Source: Fimadaptatus sp050946055
GTDB lineage: Bacteria > Bacillota > Clostridia > Christensenellales > Aristaeellaceae
Assembly (NCBI GenBank): GCA_050946055.1
Contig: JBMNUB010000035.1
Coordinates: forward strand, 1-32,638
DNA: 32,638 bases
Direction: 5' to 3'
The notes under the pieces: generated by a model
Seen by the model: the letters and a program-made list of their open reading frames with translations, nothing else
Databases searched by the model: none
What the model was told of the DNA's origin: nothing
Translations under genes and position numbers: made by a program
Part shown: one piece after another, positions 15,522 through 23,706 of the stretch
Numbering within the stretch: the stretch's first letter is position 1
How the letters are laid out: each line of letters starts with the position of its first letter

Positions 15522-15999
15522 ATGTCGTCCTCCTCAAGCAGCTTGCGCAGCTGCGCGCGTGCCCTGTGCAGGCGGCTCTTTACCGTTCCCTGCGGCAGAC
15601 GAAGTATGCGCGCAGTCTCCTCCACGTCAAAGCCATTCACGTAATGCATCACTACCGGCAGCTTCAGCTTCTCGTCCAGCTCGCTTATCGCGCGGCGCAG
15701 CTCCATGTCGGGCGGCGGCGCGCTCATGCGCGGGTCGAGCGGCTGCACATTGCGCTTCCTGCGCAGCATGCTCTTGCACTCGTTTATGGCTATGCGCGTC
15801 AGCCATGTCTCGAAGTACTGCTCCTGCCTGAGCGTGGGCAGGGCGCGCCATGCCTTGATAAGCGCTTCCTGCACCGCGTCGGCGCAGTCGGCATCGCTGC
15901 CAAGCAGCGCCGCGCATGTGCGGTACAGCTTCCTCTCCATCGCCTCCACGCGCCTTGTGTATTCACGCTCGTCCATATGCGCACTCCCTTGTATGTTCG
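15344..15999. repeat. 656-bp duplicated block, copy B
   Basis: The partner of 13865-14520. It contains the whole sigma B gene, its ribosome site, and the first 59 codons of anti-sigma B. Identity ends abruptly on both sides. Confidence 0.93.
15518..15976 (-). CDS. ECF-type sigma-70 family sigma factor, copy B
   Basis: 152 residues, identical to copy A from MDEREYTRR to the final EEDDI. The start is set by AAGGGAG before ATG 15974-15976. Its stop overlaps the anti-sigma B start by 4 bp. Copy B is first in transcription order on this strand, and sigma A begins 160 bp after the anti-sigma B stop with no clear terminator between, so all four genes may be read together. Because the two sigmas are identical they must recognise the same promoters, and because the two anti-sigma cytoplasmic segments are nearly identical either should hold either sigma. 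Confidence 0.92.
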   Translation of the reverse strand: MDEREYTRRVEAMERKLYRTCAALLGSDADCADAVQEALIKAWRALPTLRQEQYFETWLTRIAINECKSMLRRKRNVQPLDPRMSAPPPDMELRRAISELDEKLKLPVVMHYVNGFDVEETARILRLPQGTVKSRLHRARAQLRKLLEEDDI

Positions 16000-16085
16000 C
16001 TCCCTCACTGCTTTCACTTATTAGATGCCGCTGGATATGGTTTGGGTTCACCATTTGTACGATTTAACATAAAATATTGCCCCGC

Positions 16086-16114
16086 TTGCCAGCGTGCGCG
16101 CGGCGGAGTATAAT
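16086..16114 (+). promoter_or_regulatory. Promoter of dinB
   Basis: TTGCCA at 16086-16091 and TATAAT at 16109-16114 are 17 bp apart, 33 bp upstream of the dinB start codon. No clear LexA-type operator was seen around it. Confidence 0.7.
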
Positions 16115-16147
16115 CGTATCATATAGAATATGAAGGGAGGCGCGCCC

Positions 16148-17419
16148 ATGGACAGAACCATACTGCACTGCGACTGCAACTCATACTACGCCTCGGTTGA
16201 GCTGCTCAGCCGTCCCGAGCTGCGCGCGCTGCCCGTGGCCGTGTGCGGCGATCCCTCGGCGCGCCATGGCGTGATACTGGCCAAGAACGAACCCGCCAAG
16301 CGCATGGGCGTGCGCACCGCCGAGACCATAGTTTCGGCGCGCCGCAAATGCCCGGAGCTGATACTGCTCAGCCCGCACCACGACCTGTACGCCGAGTACT
16401 GCCGCCGCATAAACGCGATATACGGCCAGTACACAGACCTCGTCGAACCTGCCAGCGTAGACGAATCCTATCTGGACGTGACCGCATCGCGCGCGCTGTT
16501 CGGCACGGGCGAGCAAATAGCCAATGAGCTGCGCCGCCGCGTCAAGGCCGAGCTGGGACTGACCATATCGGTGGGCGTGTCATTCAACAAGACCTTCGCA
16601 AAGCTGGGCAGCGATTACAAAAAGCCCGACGCCACCACCGTGATATCGCGCGACAACTACCGCGACATACTCTATCCCCTGCCCATAGGCGACATGATGT
16701 ACGTGGGGCGCGCCTCGGCGGGCGTGCTCAGCCGCGCGGGCATAATGACGCTGGGCGACATATATGAAGCGGGCGCGGAGCGCATGACACAGCTGCTTGG
16801 CAAGGGCGGCGAAAGTCTCTGGCGCAATGTGGCCGGGCTGGACGACGGCCCCGTCATGCCGCAGGAGCATCACGAGCAGGCCAAGTCCATAGGCAACTCG
16901 CTGACGTTTCGGCGCGACCTCATGAGCAAGGCCGACTTCACCGCAGGGCTGACCATGCTGTGCGAGAGCGTGGGCGAGCGCCTGCGCGCGGCGGGCATGT
17001 ACTGCGCCTGCGTGACCGTGCAGATAAAGGACCCTCAGCTCAAGGTCATATCCCGCCAGATGCATCTGCGCGCGCCGACCTGCGCCACCAGTGACATACT
17101 AAATGCCGCGCGCGAGCTGATGCGCCGCAACTGGCGCGAGGGTGCGCCGGTGCGCATGCTGTCGGTGAGCGTGAGCGCGCTGACAAACGGTCCGGGCGCG
17201 CACCAGCTGAGCTTCTTTGACGACGGCGAAGCCGCCCGCGAGCGCGATGAGCGGCTGTACTCGGCGATAGACGGCATACGCGCGCGCTTTGGCGGCAGCG
17301 CGCTGCGCATGGGCAGCGTGCTGGCTACCGACATAGTATCGCCGCGCTCAGATGATGCCGAAGGCACGGACGGCCAGCGGGATGCGCGCGAAGGCGATGC
17401 TAATTCTAAGCGCGATTAG
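16148..17419 (+). CDS. dinB: DNA polymerase IV (Y-family translesion polymerase)
   Basis: 423 residues, a normal to slightly long length. Catalytic residues are present: Asp9 in HCDCNSYYASVE and Asp105-Glu106 in SVDESYLD, which bind the two metal ions. A QLSFFDD motif near residue 353 matches the beta-clamp-binding site. The last ~20 residues are Arg/Asp-rich and overlap one copy of an 84-bp direct repeat, so the tail may be a recent extension. The enzyme extends primers across damaged bases at the cost of accuracy. ATG 16148 is chosen because GGGAGG lies about 8 nt upstream; an ATG at 16130 precedes that ribosome site. The gene is monocistronic, with its own promoter, divergent from the sigma genes. 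Confidence 0.94.
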   Translation: MDRTILHCDCNSYYASVELLSRPELRALPVAVCGDPSARHGVILAKNEPAKRMGVRTAETIVSARRKCPELILLSPHHDLYAEYCRRINAIYGQYTDLVEPASVDESYLDVTASRALFGTGEQIANELRRRVKAELGLTISVGVSFNKTFAKLGSDYKKPDATTVISRDNYRDILYPLPIGDMMYVGRASAGVLSRAGIMTLGDIYEAGAERMTQLLGKGGESLWRNVAGLDDGPVMPQEHHEQAKSIGNSLTFRRDLMSKADFTAGLTMLCESVGERLRAAGMYCACVTVQIKDPQLKVISRQMHLRAPTCATSDILNAARELMRRNWREGAPVRMLSVSVSALTNGPGAHQLSFFDDGEAARERDERLYSAIDGIRARFGGSALRMGSVLATDIVSPRSDDAEGTDGQRDAREGDANSKRD

Positions 17420-17548
17420 CACAGCGTAAGTGGAACTCATGCCCGGCACAACCGCACAATGCCATGCGGGATGCGCGCGAATGTGATACTCATCCGAGCC
17501 GCGATTAGCACAATGTGCGCAGGGCATGCGCCGAGCAAAACCGCACAT
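17377..17548. repeat. Imperfect direct repeat, two ~84-bp copies
   Basis: GCGGGATGCGCGCGAA begins copies at 17377 and 17466 (offset 89 bp). Both continue through CGCGATTAGCACA and end at AACCGCACA or AAACCGCACA near 17458 and 17547. The first copy contains the last codons and stop of dinB. Confidence 0.7.
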
Positions 17549-17893
17549 CACCGTTCCACACGCGCCTTGCGCAAAATCTGATTCGTCTATAATGCCCTTT
17601 GCACGATGCGCGCGGAGCGCCTGCTACACGTCCGCGCACATAGGCATGCCGCGCACTTATCCGCGCTATATATGAAAAAAGTAGCCGCCATTTTGCCGCT
17701 TTTGGCAAAATATTGCCCCGGTAGGCTCGCGGGCAGGAAATCGCGCGGGCGCGTGGAATTATAGCAATGGCATTCATTGCATGCGCGGCGCGCTCCGACA
17801 TGTATCGCGCTGACAGTTGCTGCTAGGGCGGGCATACGTTGTATGGGCGGCACGTGCTGGGCGTTCGTGCGCGCATATATATAGTAAAGGCGC
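17549..17893. other. Intergenic, no gene recognised
   Basis: About 340 bp upstream of the second AEC gene. An 8-bp perfect inverted repeat (ATTTTGCC at 17690-17697, GGCAAAAT at 17704-17711) is visible. I found no consensus promoter and no RNA gene. Confidence 0.4.
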
Positions 17894-18838
17894 GTGATTC
17901 ACTTGGGTCAGGTATTCGTTTCGGCGCTCACTGCGGTGCTTACGCTGCTCGCGTTCATGGCGGGCGGGTTCGTGTTCGCGCGGCGCGGCATGGTAAAGCC
18001 GGACTTTTCGCGGCAGCTGTCGGCAGTGGTGTTCAAGTTCTTCTTTCCGCTGATGCTGCTGAGGATAATATTGCTCCAGACCGACATGGCGGCGCTTGGC
18101 AAGGATATGCCGCTGATTGCCATAAGCGTGGCGATAATGCTGCTGTGCCTGCCGCTGGGCAGATTGCTAAGCCGCATGACGCGCGGGCGCGTGGCCGTGC
18201 CTGCGGCCAGCTTTGCGGCGATGTTCCCCAATTACATATTCATGGGCATGCCCGTGGTGCTGGCGATGTACGGCGAGGCCGCATCTCAGGGCATGGTGAT
18301 ATACACTCTGCCCATGAATCTGCTGGTGTCCACGCTGGGCTACATGGTGCTGGCCTCCTCCGGGCGCATAGACTGGAAGAGCGCCATAAACCCCTGTACG
18401 ATAGCGATTGCGCTGGGCTTTGCCTGGCGCGGGCTGAACATACCCGTGCCAAAGCTGGTCGCGGACGTGCTGGAGATGGGCGCGCCGGTTGTCTCGCCCA
18501 TGGCGATGTTTCAGGTGGGACTGGTCATTGCCGCATTCAAGCCCGGCAATGTGCGAGAGCTTTACGACGCGGCACTGATATCGCTGATAAGGCTGATAGC
18601 ACTGCCGCTCATAGTGGCGCTGACACTCACATTCTGCGGACTGCGCGGGCTGAACGCAGCCATACCCGCAATGGTCACGGCCATGCCGGTTGCGGCCAAC
18701 ATGACCATAACCGCGGGCGCGGTAGGCAAGCATGAGGAGATATCCGCGCAGCTGGTGTTCGTCTCCACGGTAATGAGCCTTTTGACCATACCGCTGATAG
18801 CGGTGGCGATAGAGGCCATACAGGGTATATTTGCATAG
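17894..18838 (+). CDS. AEC-family transporter, second paralogue
   Basis: 314 residues, strongly hydrophobic, with about 10 membrane segments in two halves. It shares family features with the 11733-12641 protein, such as INPCTIAIALG at mid-length and the MPVAANMTITAGAVGKHEEISAQ region near the end, but is clearly a different paralogue. The substrate is unknown and presumed a small organic anion. Start is uncertain: GTG 17894 sits only 3 nt after AAAGG, while TTG 17903 sits 12 nt after it. The gene is followed 28 bp later by the GH29 gene on the same strand, so the two are probably co-transcribed, which suggests export or uptake of a product of fucose or glycan metabolism. Confidence 0.85.
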   Translation: MIHLGQVFVSALTAVLTLLAFMAGGFVFARRGMVKPDFSRQLSAVVFKFFFPLMLLRIILLQTDMAALGKDMPLIAISVAIMLLCLPLGRLLSRMTRGRVAVPAASFAAMFPNYIFMGMPVVLAMYGEAASQGMVIYTLPMNLLVSTLGYMVLASSGRIDWKSAINPCTIAIALGFAWRGLNIPVPKLVADVLEMGAPVVSPMAMFQVGLVIAAFKPGNVRELYDAALISLIRLIALPLIVALTLTFCGLRGLNAAIPAMVTAMPVAANMTITAGAVGKHEEISAQLVFVSTVMSLLTIPLIAVAIEAIQGIFA

Positions 18839-18866
18839 GTCAAGCACGCATAACTGGAGGTAAACT

Positions 18867-20168
18867 ATGTTCAAATTCGACCGAGAAGCCTACGAAAAGC
18901 GCGTAGACTGGTTCAAGAAGGCTCGCTTTGGCATGTTCATACACTGGGGCCTTTACTCCATACCCGCGCGCGGCGAATGGATACGCAGCGTGGAGCGCAT
19001 ATCCATAGAGGACTATCAGAAGTACTTCGATGAGTTCAACCCCGTGGACTACGACCCCAAGAAGTGGGCGCGCGCCTGCAAGCAGGCCGGCATGCAGTAC
19101 GCCGTGCTGACCGCCAAGCATCACGATGGCTTCTGCCTGTTTGACAGCAAGCTGACCGACTACAACTCGGTCAAGTGCTGTGGCCGCGATCTGGTGCGAG
19201 AGTATCTGGATGCGTTCCGCACCGAGGGCATCCGCGTGGGCCTGTACTACTCGATAATCGACTGGCACCACCCGGACTTCCCCCACTACGGCGATAAGCA
19301 GCATCCCATGCGCGACAATCCCGACTACAAGGATTACCAGTACAACTTCGACAACTATCTTGAGTACATGCACGGCCAGATAAAGGAGCTTTGCACCAAC
19401 TACGGCAAGATAGACATATTCTGGTTCGACTTCTCCTACGACGACATGCGCGGCGAGAAGTGGAAGGCCACAGAGCTGGTGCGCATGATACGCTCCTATC
19501 AGCCCGACGTGCTGATGGACAACCGCCTGGAGGTATCGGGCGACGGCTTCGGCTCGCTGGTCACGCAGAACCCCAGCGAGTACTGCGGCGACTTCGTAAG
19601 CCCCGAGCAGATTATCCCGCCCGAGGGCGTGGTGGACGACATGGGCAAGCCGGTCGTCTGGGAGAGCTGCATAACCATGAACAACCACTGGGGCTATGCC
19701 AGCCAGGATGACCGCTTCAAGACCGCCGACATAGTGATACGCAAGCTGGTCGAGTGTGTGAGCAAGGGCGGCAACCTGCTGCTCAACGTAGGCCCGGACG
19801 CGCGCGGCAACATACCCGAAAAGTCGCTGGAGATACTCCGCAATGTGGGCGACTGGATGCGCCTGAACGGCGAATCCATATACGGCTGCGGCCGCTCGCT
19901 GCTGCCGCGCCCCGATTATGGCCGCATAACCCAAAGCGGCAAGAACCTGTACTTCCACGTAAATGAGGCACAGGTGGGCTTCGTGCCGCTGGTGGGCGTG
20001 CGCGCCGAGGATGTGAAGTGCATACGCCTGCTCAAGGACGGCAGCGAGATGCCCATCGAGCGCAACTGGATGACTGGCAATTACCCGGACATAGTGTTCG
20101 TATCCTTTGGCGATAACCCGCAGCTGCCCGATCCCGTGGACACGGTAATCAAGGTGGAGCTGAAGTAA
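18867..20168 (+). CDS. Alpha-L-fucosidase, glycoside hydrolase family 29
   Basis: 433 residues without a signal peptide, so it acts inside the cell on imported oligosaccharides. Family marks: RFGMFIHWG at 20-28, YAVLTAKHHDGFCLFDS at 78-94, and the nucleophile Asp188 in IDIFWFDFSYDD. Length fits the GH29 barrel plus a short beta-sandwich; no carbohydrate-binding module is attached. GH29 enzymes remove alpha-linked fucose with retention. Linkage preference (alpha-1,2/3/4/6) cannot be read from sequence alone. CTGGAGG about 8 nt before the ATG supports the start. Neighbours are an AEC transporter upstream and a TIM-barrel isomerase 200 bp downstream on the same strand. Confidence 0.93.
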   Translation: MFKFDREAYEKRVDWFKKARFGMFIHWGLYSIPARGEWIRSVERISIEDYQKYFDEFNPVDYDPKKWARACKQAGMQYAVLTAKHHDGFCLFDSKLTDYNSVKCCGRDLVREYLDAFRTEGIRVGLYYSIIDWHHPDFPHYGDKQHPMRDNPDYKDYQYNFDNYLEYMHGQIKELCTNYGKIDIFWFDFSYDDMRGEKWKATELVRMIRSYQPDVLMDNRLEVSGDGFGSLVTQNPSEYCGDFVSPEQIIPPEGVVDDMGKPVVWESCITMNNHWGYASQDDRFKTADIVIRKLVECVSKGGNLLLNVGPDARGNIPEKSLEILRNVGDWMRLNGESIYGCGRSLLPRPDYGRITQSGKNLYFHVNEAQVGFVPLVGVRAEDVKCIRLLKDGSEMPIERNWMTGNYPDIVFVSFGDNPQLPDPVDTVIKVELK

Positions 20169-20368
20169 GCGTGCAGCGCAGTGTGCAGCAATGCGCATGT
20201 CAGCATGTCAAATAGCGATTTGCAGCATGCGCGGCGCACTGCCACCGACAGCAGGCACTCTGTCGCCTGCCATACCATGTATATCTGCCGCTCAAGTGGC
20301 CGGACATAAACCGCGTCATGCCCGGCGGCGCAATGCCGTCTGGCACGCATCAGAAGGAGAGAGAAACC

Positions 20369-21094
20369 ATGAAATACGGTCTGCAAATGTACTCCGTGCG
20401 CGACATAACCAAGGACGATCTGCTGGGCGCCATAGAAAAGGTGGGCGCGCTGGGCTATCACTACGCCGAGTTCGCGGGCTTCTTCGACGTTCCCGCCGAG
20501 CAGGTCAAGGCCAAGCTGGACGAATGCGGCATGGAGGTAAGCTCCACCCACACCGGCTGGCAGGAGCTGACCGAGGATCGCATAGCCGAGACCATCAAGT
20601 ACCACAAGACCATAGGCAACAGCTTCATAATCATACCGGGTGCCGACCTGAGCGACCAGAAGAAGCTGGACGAGTTCATCGAGGTAGTCAACAAGGCGCA
20701 GCCCGTGCTGGCCGAGGCAGGCATCAAGCTGGGCTATCACAACCACGCCCACGAGTTCAAGCTCAACGGGGACGGCTCGCACATATACGAGCAGATAAAA
20801 ACCCGCACCAGCATGGAGCTGGAGATAGACACCTACTGGGCATACGTAGGCGGTCAGGACCCCATCGCCATGATGCACGAGCTGAAGGATCGCGTACACA
20901 TCATCCACATCAAGGACGGCTCTGCGGACGGCCACGGCACGCCTCTGGGTCTGGGCACCGCGCCCGCTGCCGAGGTCTACAAGACCGCCGTCGAGCTGGG
21001 CATACAGATGGTGGTTGAGTCCGAGACCTGCACGCCCTCCGGCCTGGACGAGGCGCGCGTTTGCATGGAGTTCCTTAAGGCGCAGGAGAAGTAA
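20369..21094 (+). CDS. Sugar phosphate isomerase/epimerase-like TIM-barrel protein
   Basis: 241 residues of the xylose-isomerase-like barrel superfamily (AP endonuclease 2 family). Metal-site residues typical of the fold are visible: Glu in YHYAEFAGF, His in STHTGW, GYHNHAHEF at mid-length, MELEIDTYWA with Glu/Asp, HIIHIKDG, and a Glu near the end in VVESETC. The reaction may be isomerisation or epimerisation of a sugar or inositol derivative; the family name does not fix a substrate. Start ATG 20369 follows AAGGAGAG. It stands 200 bp after the fucosidase and before a strong terminator, so it is probably the last gene of the AEC - fucosidase - isomerase unit. Confidence 0.88.
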   Translation: MKYGLQMYSVRDITKDDLLGAIEKVGALGYHYAEFAGFFDVPAEQVKAKLDECGMEVSSTHTGWQELTEDRIAETIKYHKTIGNSFIIIPGADLSDQKKLDEFIEVVNKAQPVLAEAGIKLGYHNHAHEFKLNGDGSHIYEQIKTRTSMELEIDTYWAYVGGQDPIAMMHELKDRVHIIHIKDGSADGHGTPLGLGTAPAAEVYKTAVELGIQMVVESETCTPSGLDEARVCMEFLKAQEK

Positions 21095-21106
21095 TTCACA
21101 GTGGAA

Positions 21107-21158
21107 ACACAGGCGCTGTCGCGGAGTCATTGCTCTGAGGCAGCGCCTGTGTTGTTAT
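21107..21158 (+). terminator. Terminator after the isomerase gene
   Basis: ACACAGGCGCTG at 21107-21118 pairs perfectly with CAGCGCCTGTGT at 21141-21152, followed by TGTTATT. It starts 13 bp after the stop codon. Confidence 0.8.
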
Positions 21159-21557
21159 TGTGGGTACAAGTAGCCGCATTGATTTACGGCATAATCACGC
21201 CGCATGACCGTCGTAGCCTCCCCTCTAACCAACGATTTCCTGCGGCATTAACGCGCCAAGGCATTGCGTCTTCTTATGGGCAGCGGCAGCTAAGGGCTGG
21301 CCTGCGACCTTTAGGCATTGACTGCCTATCTTAAATCGCGGCGTTTGACAATTGCTTTCAATATTCTCTGGCTTTCTGCAAAGCGCTGCCTGTTTCCGCC
21401 TCTTGGGCTTAACCCTACGTGAAGCACTGATATATTCACTTTATAGCATTTGCCTGCGTGCGCGATAGGTCAATGCAGCACGCAAGTGCGGCACGCGCTT
21501 TAAGGCCGTGAGCATGCACCGCCGTGCATGGCAACTCCAATGATGTTCACACATACA
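21159..21557. other. Intergenic, nothing recognised
   Basis: About 400 bp between converging units. It is less GC-rich than the genes and has no open frame with a ribosome site, no tRNA-like fold and no repeat that I could find. Confidence 0.4.
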
Positions 21558-21593
21558 ATGCGCCCGCCGCGACACATGCCGCAGCGGGCGCAT
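21558..21593. terminator. Terminator of the secreted esterase gene
   Basis: ATGCGCCCG at 21558-21566 pairs with CGGGCGCAT at 21585-21593. It lies 15 bp beyond the esterase stop codon. T-runs on both sides are weak. Confidence 0.6.
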
Positions 21594-21608
21594 TTATATA
21601 TATTCCTA

Positions 21609-23273
21609 TTACTTCCCCAGTATCTCCGCCGCATTCTCCGGGCCATACTTTATCATATGCGCGGCTATCTCCTCGACCAGATCCTTGTTGGAGATGTTGC
21701 CGGTGTGGCCGGTGCGCGGGAAGGTCACGCTGTAACCCTCGTAAGCGGGCTCGGTGGTGCTGTCCAAGAAGTCGCCCACCATGTACTGCGACAGGTTCAG
21801 ATAGTAGCCGTCCATGTCGCCGCCGCGCAGGTGTATCTTGCCCACCAGCTTGGGGCCAAGCTCTTCCCAGTTGTTCTGCAGCATGTAGTTGAGGTCAAAG
21901 TGCTCCTGCCAGTAGGCAACTACATCCTTGTTGATGTCGCCAGTCAGCGGATCCCATACGCGCGCCGGATAGCCATCCTCGTCTACCGGACCGTATACCG
22001 CCTCCCATATCGCCCACTGACCCAAGCTCAGCGCATCCAGACCGCCCACTGCAACCTCCCACAGGTTCTCGTCCTCGACAGTCCAGCGTATGTTGCCCTT
22101 CACATCGCGGCTGGACGGGCGCTCGACCTTGTACCAGCCATTGTCGATGTAGTAGGCGTTGGAGTCGTTGTACAGGTCAATTATCTGATATGCGTGGAAG
22201 TCCATGCCGTCCGGACACATCGGCCAGGTGCCGCCGAAGAAGTCCGGGTAGAACAGCTGCATGGCCATGGATTCCCAGCCGCCGGTGGAACCGCCGGCCA
22301 GCGCGCGCGCCCAGGGCTCGCCCACCGCGCTGAACTGCTCCTCGATGTAGGGTATGAGTTCGGTGGTTATGGCATCGCCCCACGGGCCGAGGTTGGCGCT
22401 GTTGACGGAGTAAGAGGTATCGTAGTACATGTTGGCATCGCGTATGGTGACCACTATCATATTGGCCGCATCATCGCTGTCCCAGTACTCGTTGAACTCG
22501 GCGTACCTGTCGCCCTCGCGGCCATAGCTCAGAGGCGCGCTTCCGCCCGGCCAGTGACCCTGATAGTACAGCACGGGGTACTTCTGAGCGGGATCGTAGT
22601 CCTTGGGCAGCAGCACGTTAGCGCCTATGTACATATCGCAGCCCCAGAACTCGCTGAGCAGCTCGCTCTTTATCTTTACGTACTTGACCATGTCGGTGTC
22701 TTCGTAATTGCCCTGCTGATCCACCTGACCCTCGGCCAGCTCGTAGCCCAGCGGTATCTCCTCGGTCAGGCTCAGCTCCACCGTGCCTTCGCCCACATTG
22801 GCGGTCTGCATGGCGCTAAAGAGGTTGTACGGGTTGGAGGTGATGCTGCCGCCGCCGCCATGGTCGGCCATGCCCCAGATGCTCTTGCCGTCGGCGCGGT
22901 CAAACTTGGTGTAGCGCACGAAGAACGCCTGTACGGCATACTCGCCCGCGGGAACTTCGTCAAGCTGCATCGGCCAGCCGTACACGTCCGGGTCAGAGGC
23001 GGTCATGGTTATCGCATCGCCCGCCTTGAGGCCGTACACGGTCTTGCCGAACACCGGTATGCCGGTCACGTCTATGCTCTCGTAGAGCTGCTCGCCCTCC
23101 TCCGGCATCTCATTGTCCAGCACAAACAGCAGTCTGCCGTTTAGCTCGCCTTCAAAATCCTCAGGCACAGTGACTTTTACAGTAAATTCGCCCTCAGCCG
23201 CATCGGCCAGCGCCGATACCGGCAGGAGAGCCATCAGCATGCTCATCACGAGCAGCCATGCCAGCTTTTTCAT
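21609..23273 (-). CDS. Secreted esterase (putative esterase / alpha-beta hydrolase family)
   Basis: 554 residues. A signal peptide (MKKLAWLLVMSMLMALLPVSALA, cut before DAAEG) and no lipobox or wall anchor indicate release or a periplasm-like location. An N-terminal beta-rich region of about 180 residues precedes an alpha/beta-hydrolase domain resembling the esterase D / feruloyl esterase family (PF00756 type). The nucleophile is probably the Ser in LAGGSTGGWES; a late GHTGNIS gives a likely His. The acid is not certain. Substrates could be acetylated or feruloylated glycans, but this is not readable. ATG 23273 has GGGGAGG 8 nt upstream; open frame upstream of it lacks a ribosome site and contains the promoter. 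Confidence 0.85.
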   Translation of the reverse strand: MKKLAWLLVMSMLMALLPVSALADAAEGEFTVKVTVPEDFEGELNGRLLFVLDNEMPEEGEQLYESIDVTGIPVFGKTVYGLKAGDAITMTASDPDVYGWPMQLDEVPAGEYAVQAFFVRYTKFDRADGKSIWGMADHGGGGSITSNPYNLFSAMQTANVGEGTVELSLTEEIPLGYELAEGQVDQQGNYEDTDMVKYVKIKSELLSEFWGCDMYIGANVLLPKDYDPAQKYPVLYYQGHWPGGSAPLSYGREGDRYAEFNEYWDSDDAANMIVVTIRDANMYYDTSYSVNSANLGPWGDAITTELIPYIEEQFSAVGEPWARALAGGSTGGWESMAMQLFYPDFFGGTWPMCPDGMDFHAYQIIDLYNDSNAYYIDNGWYKVERPSSRDVKGNIRWTVEDENLWEVAVGGLDALSLGQWAIWEAVYGPVDEDGYPARVWDPLTGDINKDVVAYWQEHFDLNYMLQNNWEELGPKLVGKIHLRGGDMDGYYLNLSQYMVGDFLDSTTEPAYEGYSVTFPRTGHTGNISNKDLVEEIAAHMIKYGPENAAEILGK

Positions 23274-23306
23274 GTTTATGTCCTCCCCGCTGTGGTTTAT
23301 GAGCGA

Positions 23307-23335
23307 ATTATACATCCACGCCCCGTGTTTGTCAA
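23307..23335 (-). promoter_or_regulatory. Near-perfect sigma-A promoter of the esterase gene
   Basis: On the - strand TTGACA (+ 23330-23335) and TATAAT (+ 23307-23312) are 17 bp apart. Both boxes match consensus exactly, 33 bp upstream of the esterase start. Such a strong core suggests either high expression or tight repression. Confidence 0.85.
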
Positions 23336-23706
23336 TGGGCTTTATGCATATTATTTCACATTTTCCGACATTTAACGTTCTATTATGCACGAACATATCC
23401 ACCGTGCCAACGTATCATTATGTGCCTTTGGGCGTATATTTCCCATATATGCGGGTTTATATCGCATCGCCGGCATATTGCATGGCATTATTCACGTGCA
23501 TAGTCATGCTGCATATTCCGTTGGCATACTTATGCGTGCATCCGGCCTTGTATACATGCGCCGCGCGCGTGCATTGCGATTAAAAAGTCACACTCATGAA
23601 AGTTTTTCTGTTAATTTGTGGCTTTAGCTATATACTTGAGCCAAAAAATGTATTATAATCGATTTATGAAAACTCAATGTTATCGGCAACGATAAGGAGG
23701 ATGCAT
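23336..23706. other. Divergent intergenic region
   Basis: Between the esterase promoter and the kinase gene. A TATAAT at 23654-23659 lies 47 bp upstream of the kinase start and is a likely -10 box, but no consensus -35 sits at the right distance. The kinase ribosome site AAGGAGG is at 23694-23700. The rest is featureless to my reading. Confidence 0.5.

Noticed and set aside
16020..16050. ECF-type autoregulatory promoter upstream of sigma copy B (TGAACC - 17 bp - CATCTAAT on the - strand)
   Set aside because: The -35 is plausible but the -10 does not fit a known ECF consensus, and copy A has no matching pair at the same place, so it is not listed as a feature.
17690..17711. Hairpin as an intrinsic terminator
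   Set aside because: The T-run on the - strand begins 9 nt after the stem and no gene on that strand ends there; on the + strand there is no T-run.
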